A DNA stretch of 10,190 nucleotides, from positions 1 to 10,190 of the forward strand of contig NZ_JBQCEE010000190.1 in NCBI RefSeq assembly GCF_051960575.1. The letters are read 5' to 3'. Source of the DNA: JBQCEE01 sp051960575 (GTDB lineage: Bacteria > Actinomycetota > Actinomycetes > Mycobacteriales > Jatrophihabitantaceae). Each line of letters opens with the position of its first letter. Within the stretch, counting starts at the first letter, position 1. Position numbers and translations under genes: made by a program. Under the pieces are notes generated by a model. The model worked only from the letters and a program-made list of their open reading frames with translations, ran no database searches and was not told the DNA's origin. Positions 1 to 9,760 of the stretch are shown here, piece by piece.

Positions 1-9
1 GCCCAAGGC

Positions 10-522
10 ATGCCGGGGTTCCTGCTCGTCCTGCTCTGCGTCGTCCTGTGGTTGCTCGGCCTCTACGGCATGCTCGGCGGCTGGCGCACCGGGGCGACGC
101 GGCAGGCCGGCCTGCCGTCGCTGCCGCCGGTGCCGGCCGAGCTCGACGCTGCTCAACACACGTTGAGTGGCCTGTACGTCGGCACCACCTTCGCCTCGAG
201 CTGGCAGGACCGTGTCGTGCACGAGGGCCTCGGGCTGCGCGCCGCCTGCACCGCCACCCTGCACCGGCAGGGCGTGCTCATCGACCGCGAGGGCGCCACG
301 CCGGTCTTCCTGCCGCGCACGGCGATCGACGAGGCCCGGCTCGCACCCGGCCTCGCCGGCAAGGTGATGGGCGAGGGCGGCCTGCTGGTGATCCGCTGGC
401 ACCTCGGCGACGCCGAGCTCGACACCGGCCTGCGTGCCGACGACAAGACCACGTATCCGGACTGGGTGCATGCCCTGTCCGCGACCGACCCGACCGACCC
501 GACAACGAGAGGCACGGCATGA
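10..522 (+). CDS. Membrane-anchored PH-like domain protein of the pyrimidine operon (function unknown)
   Basis: This is a 170-residue protein as read from the first visible ATG. Residues 2-22 form one hydrophobic membrane segment (FLLVLLCVVLWLLGLYGML), followed by a basic stretch and a proline-rich linker (about 30-45), then a soluble domain (about 50-160) with the LYVGTTFASSWQDRVV and LAGKVMGEGGLLVIRW blocks. I recognise the layout as the small 'export/membrane' or PH-like protein found between pyrC and carA in actinobacteria (Rv1382 in M. tuberculosis). No catalytic residues are apparent. The domain probably faces the cytoplasm, and a role in tethering or regulating the pyrimidine enzymes is only a guess. 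Its TGA overlaps the carA ATG by 4 bases. The start is uncertain: the frame is open to the window edge, and the only AAGG lies one base from the ATG, too close to act as a ribosome site, so the true start may be upstream. Confidence 0.8.
   Translation: MPGFLLVLLCVVLWLLGLYGMLGGWRTGATRQAGLPSLPPVPAELDAAQHTLSGLYVGTTFASSWQDRVVHEGLGLRAACTATLHRQGVLIDREGATPVFLPRTAIDEARLAPGLAGKVMGEGGLLVIRWHLGDAELDTGLRADDKTTYPDWVHALSATDPTDPTTRGTA
483..503 (+). repeat. 9-bp tandem repeat (2.3 copies) in the C-terminal tail of the PH-like gene
   Basis: GACCGACCC occurs twice in direct succession and is followed by a third GAC. It encodes the Asp-Pro-Thr rich tail (TDPTDPT) just before the carA ribosome site. Being a multiple of three, copy-number change would keep the frame. 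It is probably a low-complexity tail with no specific role. Confidence 0.6.
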
Positions 523-1624
523 GTTCCGCCATCCTCGTCCTGGAGGACGGCCGCCTGTTCAGCGGCGAGACCTACGGCGCCGTGGGTGAGACGTTCGGCG
601 AGGCCGTCTTCAACACCGGCATGACCGGCTACCAGGAGACGCTGACCGACCCGTCGTACCACCGCCAGATCGTCGTGCAGACCGCGCCGCACATCGGCAA
701 CACGGGCGTGAACGACGACGACCCCGAGTCGCGCCGCATCTGGGTCGCGGGCTACGTCGTGCGCGACCCCGCGCGCCGCGCGTCGAACTGGCGCTCGCGC
801 CGCTCGCTCGACGACGAACTGGCCGCGCAGGGCATCGTCGGCATCTCGGGCATCGACACCCGCGCGCTCACCCGGCACCTGCGCGAGCGGGGCGCGATGC
901 GCTGCGGCATCTCGTCGTCGTCATCGCACGAGGAGCTGCTCGACAAGGTGCTCGCCTCGCCGCCGATGAGCGGCGCCGACCTGTCGGCCGAGGTGACGAC
1001 GCCCGAGCCGTACACGGTCGAGGCGCTCGGCGAGCACCGCTTCACCGTCGCGTCCCTCGACTTCGGCATCAAGTCGATGACGCCGCACCGCATGGCCGAG
1101 CGCGGCATCACCTCGCACGTGCTGCCGTCGACCTCGACCGCCGAGCAGGTGCTCGCCACCAACCCGGACGCCGTGTTCCTGGCCAACGGTCCGGGCGACC
1201 CGGCGACCGCCGACGACGCGGTGGCGACCGTGCGCGAGCTGCTGCGCCGCGAAGTGCCGATCTTCGGCATCTGCTTCGGCAACCAGATCCTCGGCCGCGC
1301 CTTCGGCTTCGGCACCTACAAGCTCGGCTACGGCCACCGCGGCATCAACCAGCCGGTGCAGGACCGCAGCACCGGCAAGGTCGAGATCACCGCGCACAAC
1401 CACGGCTTCGCCGTCGACGCGCCGCTCGACCGCGCGACGTCCACCGACTTCGGTGCCGTCGAGGTGAGCCACGTGTGCCTGAACGACGACGTCGTCGAGG
1501 GGCTGCGGGCCCGCGACGCGAAGGCGTTCAGCGTGCAGTACCACCCGGAGGCCGCGGCCGGCCCGCACGACGCCGCGTACCTGTTCGATCGCTTCGTCGA
1601 GTTGCTCGAGGGGAAGAACGCCTG

Positions 1625-1625
<1 letters not shown>
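519..1625 (+). CDS. carA: Carbamoyl-phosphate synthase small (glutaminase) subunit
   Basis: This 368-residue protein hydrolyses glutamine and channels ammonia to CarB for carbamoyl phosphate synthesis, which feeds pyrimidines and arginine. Residues 1 to about 150 are the CPSase small-chain domain (GETFGEAVFNTGMTGYQETLTDPSY). Residues about 180-365 are a class I glutamine amidotransferase with NGPGDP at 223-228, the nucleophile C252 in GICFGNQ, and the catalytic pair H342 and E344 in YHPEA. Length is normal for the family. I chose the ATG at 519 because GAGAGG at 507-512 sits 6 bases upstream, translation there begins MSSAILVLEDGRLFSGE as the family does, and it makes an ATGA overlap with the preceding stop. 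The longer open frame back to position 48 is a shadow of the PH-like gene. A run of five serines (about 131-135) comes from a tcg repeat and looks harmless. Confidence 0.98.
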
Positions 1626-4914
<3,289 letters not shown>

Positions 4915-4918
<4 letters not shown>

Positions 4919-5772
4919 CGCCGGTGCAGGAGCAGGCGGAGATCTTCGCGCTGCAGAAGGTCGGCGACTACGTGCAGTTCACGGTGATCGCGCCGAAGAT
5001 CGCGCAGGACGCGAAGCCGGGGCAGTTCGTCGCGGTCGCGGTCGGCGGCGAGAACACGGCGATGATCCTGCGGCGCTCGTTCGCCCTGCTGAGCGCGACG
5101 CCGAGCGGTGATTTCGCGGGCACCGTGCAGTTCGTCGTGGCCGACGCCGGTGCCGGCACCCGCTGGCTCACCCAGCGGCGCACCGGCGACGTCATCGACA
5201 TCGTCGGCCCGCTCGGCGTGCCGTTCCCGCTGCCGTCCTCGCCGGTGCCCGCGGTGCTCGTCGGCGGCGGCTACGGCACCGCGCCGCTGCTGCCGCTGGC
5301 CCAGGCGCTCAAGGCGAACGGGTCGGAGGTCGAGTTCGTGCTCGGCGCCTCGACGTCCACCCGCCTGTTCGGCGAGCTGGCGGCGAAACGCCTCGCCGGA
5401 CGCGTCACCGTCACCACCGACGACGGCACGTCCGGGCAGCGCGGCATCGTCACCGACGTGCTGCCCGAGGTCATCGAGCGGGTGCGGGCCCAGATCGTCT
5501 ACGCGTGCGGCCCGATGGGCATGCTGCGCGCTGTCAGCGAGCTGGCGCAGGCGTTCCGCATCCACGCGCAGGTGGCGGTCGAGGAGTCGATGGCCTGCGG
5601 CATCGGCGTGTGCATGACGTGCGTGCTGCCGGTCGTCGGCGACGACGGGTACTCGCGCTTCGTCCGGTCGTGCGTCGAGGGGCCGATCTTCGACGGCACC
5701 CGGGTGCGGTGGCGCGACGTCGGCACCCTGCCGCCGGACCTCGTCGGTGCCGAGGCCATGGGAGGCCACTGA
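4915..5772 (+). CDS. pyrK: Dihydroorotate dehydrogenase electron-transfer subunit (FAD, 2Fe-2S)
   Basis: This 285-residue ferredoxin-reductase-type subunit passes electrons from PyrD through a 2Fe-2S cluster and FAD to NAD+. The flavin-binding RSF motif is at residues 54-56, the nucleotide-binding loop VGGGYGTAP begins at 116, and a CGPMGM motif follows. The cluster ligands are C228, C233, C236 and C253 (C-x4-C-x2-C-x16-C), close to the spacing of characterised PyrK proteins. The start is GTG at 4915, which overlaps the carB TGA by 4 bases (GTGA). A second in-frame GTG at 4924 is possible, since neither has a clear ribosome site and translation probably depends on coupling to carB. Length and motifs are normal. 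The next gene is its partner pyrD. Which start is used is less sure than the identity. Confidence 0.93.
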
Positions 5773-6716
5773 TGGTGGACATGCGGGCCCGCGTCGGGTT
5801 CGTCGACGTGCCCAACCCCGTGCTCACGGCGTCCGGCTGCGCGGCGGCCGGCCGCGAGCTCGACCAGTTCTTCGACATCACGCAGCTCGGCGGGATCGTC
5901 ACCAAGTCGATCATGGTCGCGCCGCGGTCGGGACGCCCCACCCCTCGCATGGCCGAGACGCCGAGCGGCATGCTCAACTCGATCGGCCTGCAGGGCCCGG
6001 GCATCGACGCTTTCATGGCGCACGACCTCGAATGGCTGCGCCAGCGCGGCGCCCGCGTCGTCGTCTCGATCGCCGGCGGGCACACCGACGACTACGTGAC
6101 GCTCGCGCGCCGGCTCGCCGGCCACCCCGCCGTGGCCGCCATCGAGGTCAACATCTCGTGCCCGAACGTCGAGAGCCGCGGGCAGGTCTTCGCCTGCGAC
6201 GCGATCGCGTCGTCGCGCGTCATCAGCGGTGTGCGGCGGGCGGCCGACCCGGACGTGCCGATCATCGCCAAGCTCTCGCCGGACGTGACCGACATCGTGC
6301 ACATCGCGCGGGCCTGCGCCGACGCCGGGGTCGACGGCTTCTCGCTGATCAACACCACGCTCGGCATCGTGATCGACACCGACACCATGCGTCCGGCGCT
6401 GGCAGGCATCACCGGCGGGCTCTCCGGACCGGCCATCCGCCCGATCGCGGTGCGCTGCGTCTGGCAGGTGTTCCGGGCGCTGCCGCACCTGCCGATCATC
6501 GGCATGGGTGGCATCCGCAGCGGTCTCGACGCGCTGCAGTTCATCCTCGCCGGCGCGTCCGCCGTCTCCGTCGGCACCGCAGTCTTCGGCGATCCGAACG
6601 CGCCGATGCGGGTGCTGCAGGAACTCGAGACGGCGCTCGCCGAGCGCGGCTTCGCCTCGCTCACCGACGCCATCGGCCAGGCCCACCGCGTCGACGCGCC
6701 GCGAGTCATGGCGTGA
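5772..6716 (+). CDS. pyrD: Dihydroorotate dehydrogenase, class 1B catalytic subunit
   Basis: This 314-residue soluble FMN enzyme oxidises dihydroorotate to orotate. It has the class 1 active-site cysteine, C130 in VNISCPN, where class 2 enzymes carry serine. K45 in TKS is the conserved FMN/substrate lysine, NSIGLQGPG is the conserved substrate/FMN loop, and GMGGI (244-248) with AVSVGTA binds the FMN phosphate. It lacks the N-terminal membrane extension of class 2 enzymes. Together with the adjacent pyrK this makes it class 1B, an NAD-linked heterotetramer. The ATG at 5772 shares one base with the pyrK stop (TGATG), and GGGAGG at 5760-5765 lies 6 bases upstream. A second ATG three codons on is less well placed. 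Confidence 0.96.
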   Translation: MVDMRARVGFVDVPNPVLTASGCAAAGRELDQFFDITQLGGIVTKSIMVAPRSGRPTPRMAETPSGMLNSIGLQGPGIDAFMAHDLEWLRQRGARVVVSIAGGHTDDYVTLARRLAGHPAVAAIEVNISCPNVESRGQVFACDAIASSRVISGVRRAADPDVPIIAKLSPDVTDIVHIARACADAGVDGFSLINTTLGIVIDTDTMRPALAGITGGLSGPAIRPIAVRCVWQVFRALPHLPIIGMGGIRSGLDALQFILAGASAVSVGTAVFGDPNAPMRVLQELETALAERGFASLTDAIGQAHRVDAPRVMA

Positions 6717-7555
6717 CCAGCTTCGGCGCACGGCTCGCCGCGGCGCTGGCCGCGCGCGGGTCATTGTGCGCCGGTGTCGATCCCCATCCCGGCCTGCTCG
6801 AGGCCTGGGGGCTCACCGACGACGCCGACGGCCTCGCCCGCTTCGCCGACGCGTGTGTCGAGGCCTTCGGCCCGACCGCGGCCGTGGTGAAGCCGCAGTC
6901 GGCGTTCTTCGAGTCCTACGGGTCGCGCGGCATCGCGGTGCTCGAGCGCACGGTGCAGGGCCTCCGCGAAGCCGGAGCGCTCGTGGTGCTCGACGTGAAG
7001 CGCGGCGACATCGGCACGACCATGGCGGCGTACGCACGGGCCTACCTTCACCCGTCCTCACCGCTCGCCAGTGACGCCATCACCGCGTCGCCCTACCTCG
7101 GCGTCGGGTCGTTGCAGCCCGCGTTCGACCTCGCCGCCGAGCACGACGCCGGTGTGTTCGTCCTCGCGCTGACCTCGAACCCCGAGGCGCCGCAACTGCA
7201 ACACGTCACCGGCGCCGACGGACGCACGGTCGCACAGGTGGTCGTCGACGACCGCGCCGCCCGCAACGCCGGCGCCGAGCCGTACGGGCCGTTCGGCGTC
7301 GTGGTGGGCGCCACGATCGGGACCTCCGTGGCCGACCTGAGCGGGCTGAACGGCCCGTTCCTGGTGCCCGGCATCGGCGCCCAGGGGGGCGGGCCGGACG
7401 ACGTGCGCCGCATCTTCGGCGACGCGACGGCCGCCGTTGTCCCCAGCGTGTCGCGAGAGGTGCTGCGCGCGGGGCCCGACGTCGCGGCCCTGCGTGGGGC
7501 CGTCGAGCGGCAGGTCGAGCAGTTCGCGTTCCTGCGCCGGGCCTCCGGTAGCTGA
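6713..7555 (+). CDS. pyrF: Orotidine-5'-phosphate decarboxylase (type 2)
   Basis: This 280-residue enzyme decarboxylates OMP to UMP, the last step of the pathway. The catalytic charged network is D94, K96 and D99 in VLDVKRGDIGTT. Other family features are AGVDPHP near the N terminus, VKPQSAFFESYG, and PGIGAQGG near the phosphate-binding end. Its length fits the longer type 2 family found in actinobacteria. The start is GTG at 6713, overlapping the pyrD TGA by 4 bases (GTGA). There is no obvious ribosome site, so coupling to pyrD is likely. It is the last gene of the overlapping operon: a 131-bp gap follows before the next gene. Confidence 0.96.
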   Translation: MTSFGARLAAALAARGSLCAGVDPHPGLLEAWGLTDDADGLARFADACVEAFGPTAAVVKPQSAFFESYGSRGIAVLERTVQGLREAGALVVLDVKRGDIGTTMAAYARAYLHPSSPLASDAITASPYLGVGSLQPAFDLAAEHDAGVFVLALTSNPEAPQLQHVTGADGRTVAQVVVDDRAARNAGAEPYGPFGVVVGATIGTSVADLSGLNGPFLVPGIGAQGGGPDDVRRIFGDATAAVVPSVSREVLRAGPDVAALRGAVERQVEQFAFLRRASGS

Positions 7556-7610
7556 GAAGACCTGCGGCGAAGGGGACCATCGACACACGCGCGCAGCGCG
7601 TCGGAGTCTG

Positions 7611-7616
7611 TATCGT
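7611..7616 (+). promoter_or_regulatory. Candidate -10 box (TATCGT) for the 2OG oxygenase gene
   Basis: TATCGT fits the TANNNT -10 consensus of actinobacterial housekeeping promoters and is preceded by TG at 7609-7610. A start near 7623 would give a leader of about 64 bases. I see no convincing -35 box at the usual distance: a TCGACA at 7580-7585 is about 25 bases away, which is too far. A promoter here is reasonable because the upstream operon ends at 7555 and the next gene has its own ribosome site, but this box is only a candidate. Confidence 0.35.
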
Positions 7617-7620
7617 TCTC

Positions 7621-7636
7621 GCGGGCTGTGGCCCGC
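7621..7636 (+). other. Perfect 6-bp hairpin in the leader of the 2OG oxygenase gene
   Basis: GCGGGC and GCCCGC are separated by a TGTG loop, directly after the candidate -10 box. It could be the end of the pyr operon transcript or a 5' structure of the oxygenase mRNA. The only T run nearby (CTTTTCC, about 7649-7655) lies 13 or more bases beyond the stem, so it is not a standard intrinsic terminator. A second small perfect palindrome, ACGCGC-GCA-GCGCGT, lies at 7587-7601. After the hairpin the leader is rich in pyrimidines up to the ribosome site at 7676-7680. Confidence 0.4.
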
Positions 7637-7686
7637 CGGTAAGGCACCCTTTTCCGCTCCTCTCTCCCCACAGGGAAGGACCCCGC

Positions 7687-8517
7687 ATGACCCAGACCGT
7701 CGCCCTCGACGCTGCCCTCGTCACCAAGGCCGCCGCAGACATCCTCGAGCACGGCTACGCCGTCGTGAAGCTGTCCGACATCGACGCCAAGGCGCTGCGC
7801 AACGCGATCGACACCGCCAACGCGTTCTTCGACCAGCCGATCGAGTACAAGGACGCGCACGGCAGCACCGACCACAACTACGGGTACCGCCCGCTCGGCA
7901 TCGAGTACTCGGTGAGCCCCGACCGTCCGGACATGAACGAGGTCTTCACCCTGTGGGCGAGCCGCCTCGACCTGATCCCGCACGCCGACGAGATCCCGGC
8001 GCTGACCGGCGCGTTCCTCGACTGGCGCGACGTGCTGGCCCCGCTCGTGGGCGCCGTGCTCGACGAGGTTGCCCGCAGCTACGGCGCCGACCGCGCGCCG
8101 GAGTTCGAGAAGGCCTCGTACCTGCAGATCAACAGCTACGTCGAGACGCCGCGCGACCGCGACCTGCTGCAGGACAGGCACGAGGACGGCCACATGGTCA
8201 CCGTCCTGCACGCCACCGCGCCGGGCCTCGAGCTCTACACCGCCGACGGCGTGACCCCGTTCCTGCCCGAGGCCGACGAGATCGTGATCATGCCGGGCTC
8301 GGTGCTCACCGCGCTGAGCGGCGGCGACATCGAGCCGCTGTACCACCAGGTGCGCAACCACGGCCTCGACGACCGTCAGTCGATCATGTACTTCGTCAAC
8401 CCGGTCGTCGACGAGCCGCTGTACTCGTGGGTCGACCGCGAGGAGAGCAAGGACCTGCGCGACCAGGTGCTCTACGCGCCGAAGATGTTCGGCCTGCCGC
8501 CGGTCGAGGCGCTCTGA
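7687..8517 (+). CDS. 2-oxoglutarate/Fe(II)-dependent oxygenase, isopenicillin N synthase-like; substrate unknown
   Basis: This 276-residue protein has the architecture of the isopenicillin N synthase/plant dioxygenase superfamily. An N-terminal DIOX_N-like part (about 15-120; ILEHGYAVVKL, then NYGYRPLGIEY) precedes a double-stranded beta-helix core. The iron ligands appear to be H165 and D167 (HED) and H220 (LYHQV), and R230 in RQS ten residues later would bind the 2-oxoglutarate carboxylate. The set is complete, so an active hydroxylase or oxidase is expected. The substrate cannot be read from sequence, and the pyrimidine operon upstream is not proof of a nucleobase substrate. The ATG is set by AAGGA at 7676-7680, 6 bases upstream. 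It lies 131 bp after pyrF, seems to have its own promoter, and ends just before a strong hairpin terminator, so it is probably transcribed alone. Confidence 0.85.
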   Translation: MTQTVALDAALVTKAAADILEHGYAVVKLSDIDAKALRNAIDTANAFFDQPIEYKDAHGSTDHNYGYRPLGIEYSVSPDRPDMNEVFTLWASRLDLIPHADEIPALTGAFLDWRDVLAPLVGAVLDEVARSYGADRAPEFEKASYLQINSYVETPRDRDLLQDRHEDGHMVTVLHATAPGLELYTADGVTPFLPEADEIVIMPGSVLTALSGGDIEPLYHQVRNHGLDDRQSIMYFVNPVVDEPLYSWVDREESKDLRDQVLYAPKMFGLPPVEAL

Positions 8518-8539
8518 CGCCGCCTCGTCACTGACGCGC

Positions 8540-8575
8540 GGACGGCGCCGGTTCCCTCGGGAGCCGGCGCCGTCC
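8540..8575 (+). terminator. Strong GC-rich hairpin terminator after the 2OG oxygenase gene
   Basis: GGACGGCGCCGG (8540-8551) pairs perfectly with CCGGCGCCGTCC (8564-8575) around a 12-base loop that can itself close by TCCC/GGGA pairing. It begins 23 bases after the stop codon. The tail is GTCGTTCCC, with little T content, which is common for terminators of high-GC actinobacteria. As a near-perfect palindrome it could act in either direction between the two convergent genes. Confidence 0.8.
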
Positions 8576-8624
8576 GTCGTTCCCGCGCCGCCGCCGTGCG
8601 TCCGTGCCGTGTCCGCCCCCGTTT

Positions 8625-8670
8625 ATCTTGTGCAGGACGCGCGCACGATCACGTGTGCCCTGCACAAGAT
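8625..8670. repeat. 46-bp palindromic element, copy 1
   Basis: The left arm ATCTTGTGCAGGACGCGCG and the right arm CGTGTGCCCTGCACAAGAT flank an 8-base centre (CACGATCA). The outer 12 bases pair perfectly. Of the inner seven, four pair, two would be G-U wobbles in + strand RNA, and one is an A-C mismatch. It is 40/46 identical to the copy at 8687-8732, and 16 bases separate the two. It lies in the non-coding gap between convergent genes. It looks like a REP/BIME-type or small MITE-type palindrome, but the family is not identified. Confidence 0.85.
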
Positions 8671-8686
8671 CGCGATGTCTCTGTGG

Positions 8687-8732
8687 ATCTTGTGGAGGAC
8701 GCGCGCATGCTCACGCGCGTCCTGCACAAGAT
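8687..8732. repeat. 46-bp palindromic element, copy 2
   Basis: The left arm ATCTTGTGGAGGACGCGCG and right arm CGCGCGTCCTGCACAAGAT pair over 18 of 19 positions around the centre CATGCTCA. The single mismatch is at arm position 9. Its right arm is the exact reverse complement of the left arm of copy 1, so the pair forms a 108-bp unit (8625-8732) with perfect 19-bp terminal inverted repeats. Either hairpin could also stop transcription arriving from the - strand gene that ends at 8765. Confidence 0.85.
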
Positions 8733-8764
8733 CGGTGTGGACGCGCGACTGCCGGGCGCCCGCC

Positions 8765-9718
8765 CTAGGCGGCCGGGGGAGTGGTGATCTTGTCGAGCTG
8801 GGCGAGGTCCTCGGCGGTCGGCGTCCAGTCGCCGGCCCGGACGTTCCGCTCCACCTGCGCGCGCGAGGTCGCGCCGGCGATGACGGACGACACCGTCGGC
8901 TGCCCGGCGAGCCCGCCGATCGCGACGTCGAGCAGTTCGACGCCCCGCTCCTTCGCGAACGCGTCCAGCGCCTCGACGACGTCGAAGGTCGCGTCGGTGA
9001 GGTCGGCCTCGCGGCCCCAAGCGGCGATCCGGCTGCCCTCGGGCGGGGCCTCGCCGCGCCGGTACTTGCCGCTGAGCAGCCCGCTGGCGAGCGGGAAGTA
9101 CGGCAGCAGCCCGACGCCGTAGTGCTCGAGCGCCGGCACGACGTCGGCCTCGAGGGTGCGCGAGAGCCACGAGTACTCGTTCTGCGCCGAGACGAACCGC
9201 TCGAGGTTTCGGGTGCGCGCCGTCCACTCGGCGTCCGCGACCCGCCAGCCGGTGAAGTTCGACGAGCCGAGGTAGCGCACCTTCCCCTCGCGCACGAGTT
9301 CGGTGAGCGCCGAGAGCGTCTCGTCGATCGGCGTGGACGGATCAGGTCGGTGCATCTGGTAGAGGTCGATCCAGTCGGTGCGCAGCCGCCGCAGCGAGGC
9401 CTCGACCGCCTTGCGGATGTAGCGGCGCGAACCGCGGGCGCCCCAGTCCTCGCCGTTCGACAGGCCGCGTGCGCGCACGTCGCTGCCGAACTTGGTCGCG
9501 ATGACGACGTCGTCGCGCTTGCCCTCGAGCAACTGCCCGAGGCGTTCCTCGCTCGTGCCGTACGAGTCGGCGGTGTCGAACAGGGTGATGCCGGCGTCCA
9601 ACGCGGCGTGCACGACCTCGCGGCTCTGCTCCATGTCGAGCTTCATGCCGAGGTTGTTGGTGCCGAGCCCGACGACGGAGACGACCAGACCGGAATGACC
9701 GAGGCGACGAAAGTCCAT
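8765..9718 (-). CDS. Aldo/keto reductase, substrate unknown
   Basis: This 317-residue protein is an NADPH-type aldo/keto reductase with a TIM-barrel fold. It begins MDFRRLGHSGLVVSVVGLGT as the family does. The catalytic tetrad is D48 and Y53 (FDTADSYG), K76 (ATKFG) and H123 (YQMHRPD). The cofactor end shows SAQNEYSWLSR (about 177-187), PYFPLASGLLSGKYR (206-220) and SVIAGATSRAQVERNV (278-293). Substrates of such enzymes cannot be told from sequence. The start at 9718 is supported by AGGA (plus positions 9726-9729) 7 bases upstream. The same frame stays open back to 10027, but that part lies across gmk and is a shadow. It converges on the oxygenase gene and diverges from gmk, with only 42 bp to the gmk ATG, so its promoter must sit in that gap or inside gmk. 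Confidence 0.93.
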   Translation of the reverse strand: MDFRRLGHSGLVVSVVGLGTNNLGMKLDMEQSREVVHAALDAGITLFDTADSYGTSEERLGQLLEGKRDDVVIATKFGSDVRARGLSNGEDWGARGSRRYIRKAVEASLRRLRTDWIDLYQMHRPDPSTPIDETLSALTELVREGKVRYLGSSNFTGWRVADAEWTARTRNLERFVSAQNEYSWLSRTLEADVVPALEHYGVGLLPYFPLASGLLSGKYRRGEAPPEGSRIAAWGREADLTDATFDVVEALDAFAKERGVELLDVAIGGLAGQPTVSSVIAGATSRAQVERNVRAGDWTPTAEDLAQLDKITTPPAA

Positions 9719-9748
9719 GCGTCCATCCTGCCCACTTCGCGGCCCCGG

Positions 9749-9754
9749 TAGTTT
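9749..9754 (+). promoter_or_regulatory. -10 box TAGTTT placed for leaderless gmk transcription
   Basis: TAGTTT fits TANNNT and ends exactly 6 bases before the gmk ATG at 9761, which would make the A of the ATG the likely transcription start. This arrangement is typical of leaderless mRNAs, which are common in actinobacteria. In agreement, no Shine-Dalgarno sequence is visible before the ATG (the preceding bases are CGCCGC). No clear -35 box is seen, which is also usual for such promoters. Confidence 0.6.
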
Positions 9755-9760
9755 CGCCGC

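Noticed and set aside
48..518. N-terminal extension of carA across the PH-like gene
   Set aside because: The extension is Arg-rich shadow sequence. The ATG at 519 has GAGAGG at the right distance and gives the normal CarA N terminus.
5499..6764. A 421-codon - strand frame opposite pyrK and pyrD
   Set aside because: Its composition is that of a complement shadow. The + strand genes carry complete catalytic motifs.
7580..7585. TCGACA as a -35 box for the oxygenase promoter
   Set aside because: It lies about 25 bases from the candidate -10 box, well beyond the usual 16-19 base spacing.
8625..8732. The palindrome pair as the start of a CRISPR array
   Set aside because: There are only two copies, with a 16-bp gap shorter than known spacers and internal dyad symmetry over the whole unit. 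No cas gene is nearby.
8753..8762. CGGGCGCCCG palindrome just beyond the reductase stop as a terminator
   Set aside because: It is a 10-base self-complementary sequence with no room for a loop and no T tract. The larger palindromes beyond it are better candidates.
8787..8793. A third ATCTTGT motif close to the palindromes
   Set aside because: It lies within the C-terminal codons of the aldo/keto reductase, lacks the following CAGGACGCG part and has no partner arm, so it is likely chance.
8609..9751. A 380-codon + strand frame opposite the aldo/keto reductase
   Set aside because: Its first part translates the palindromic repeats and the rest is the complement of the reductase, with no recognisable domain.
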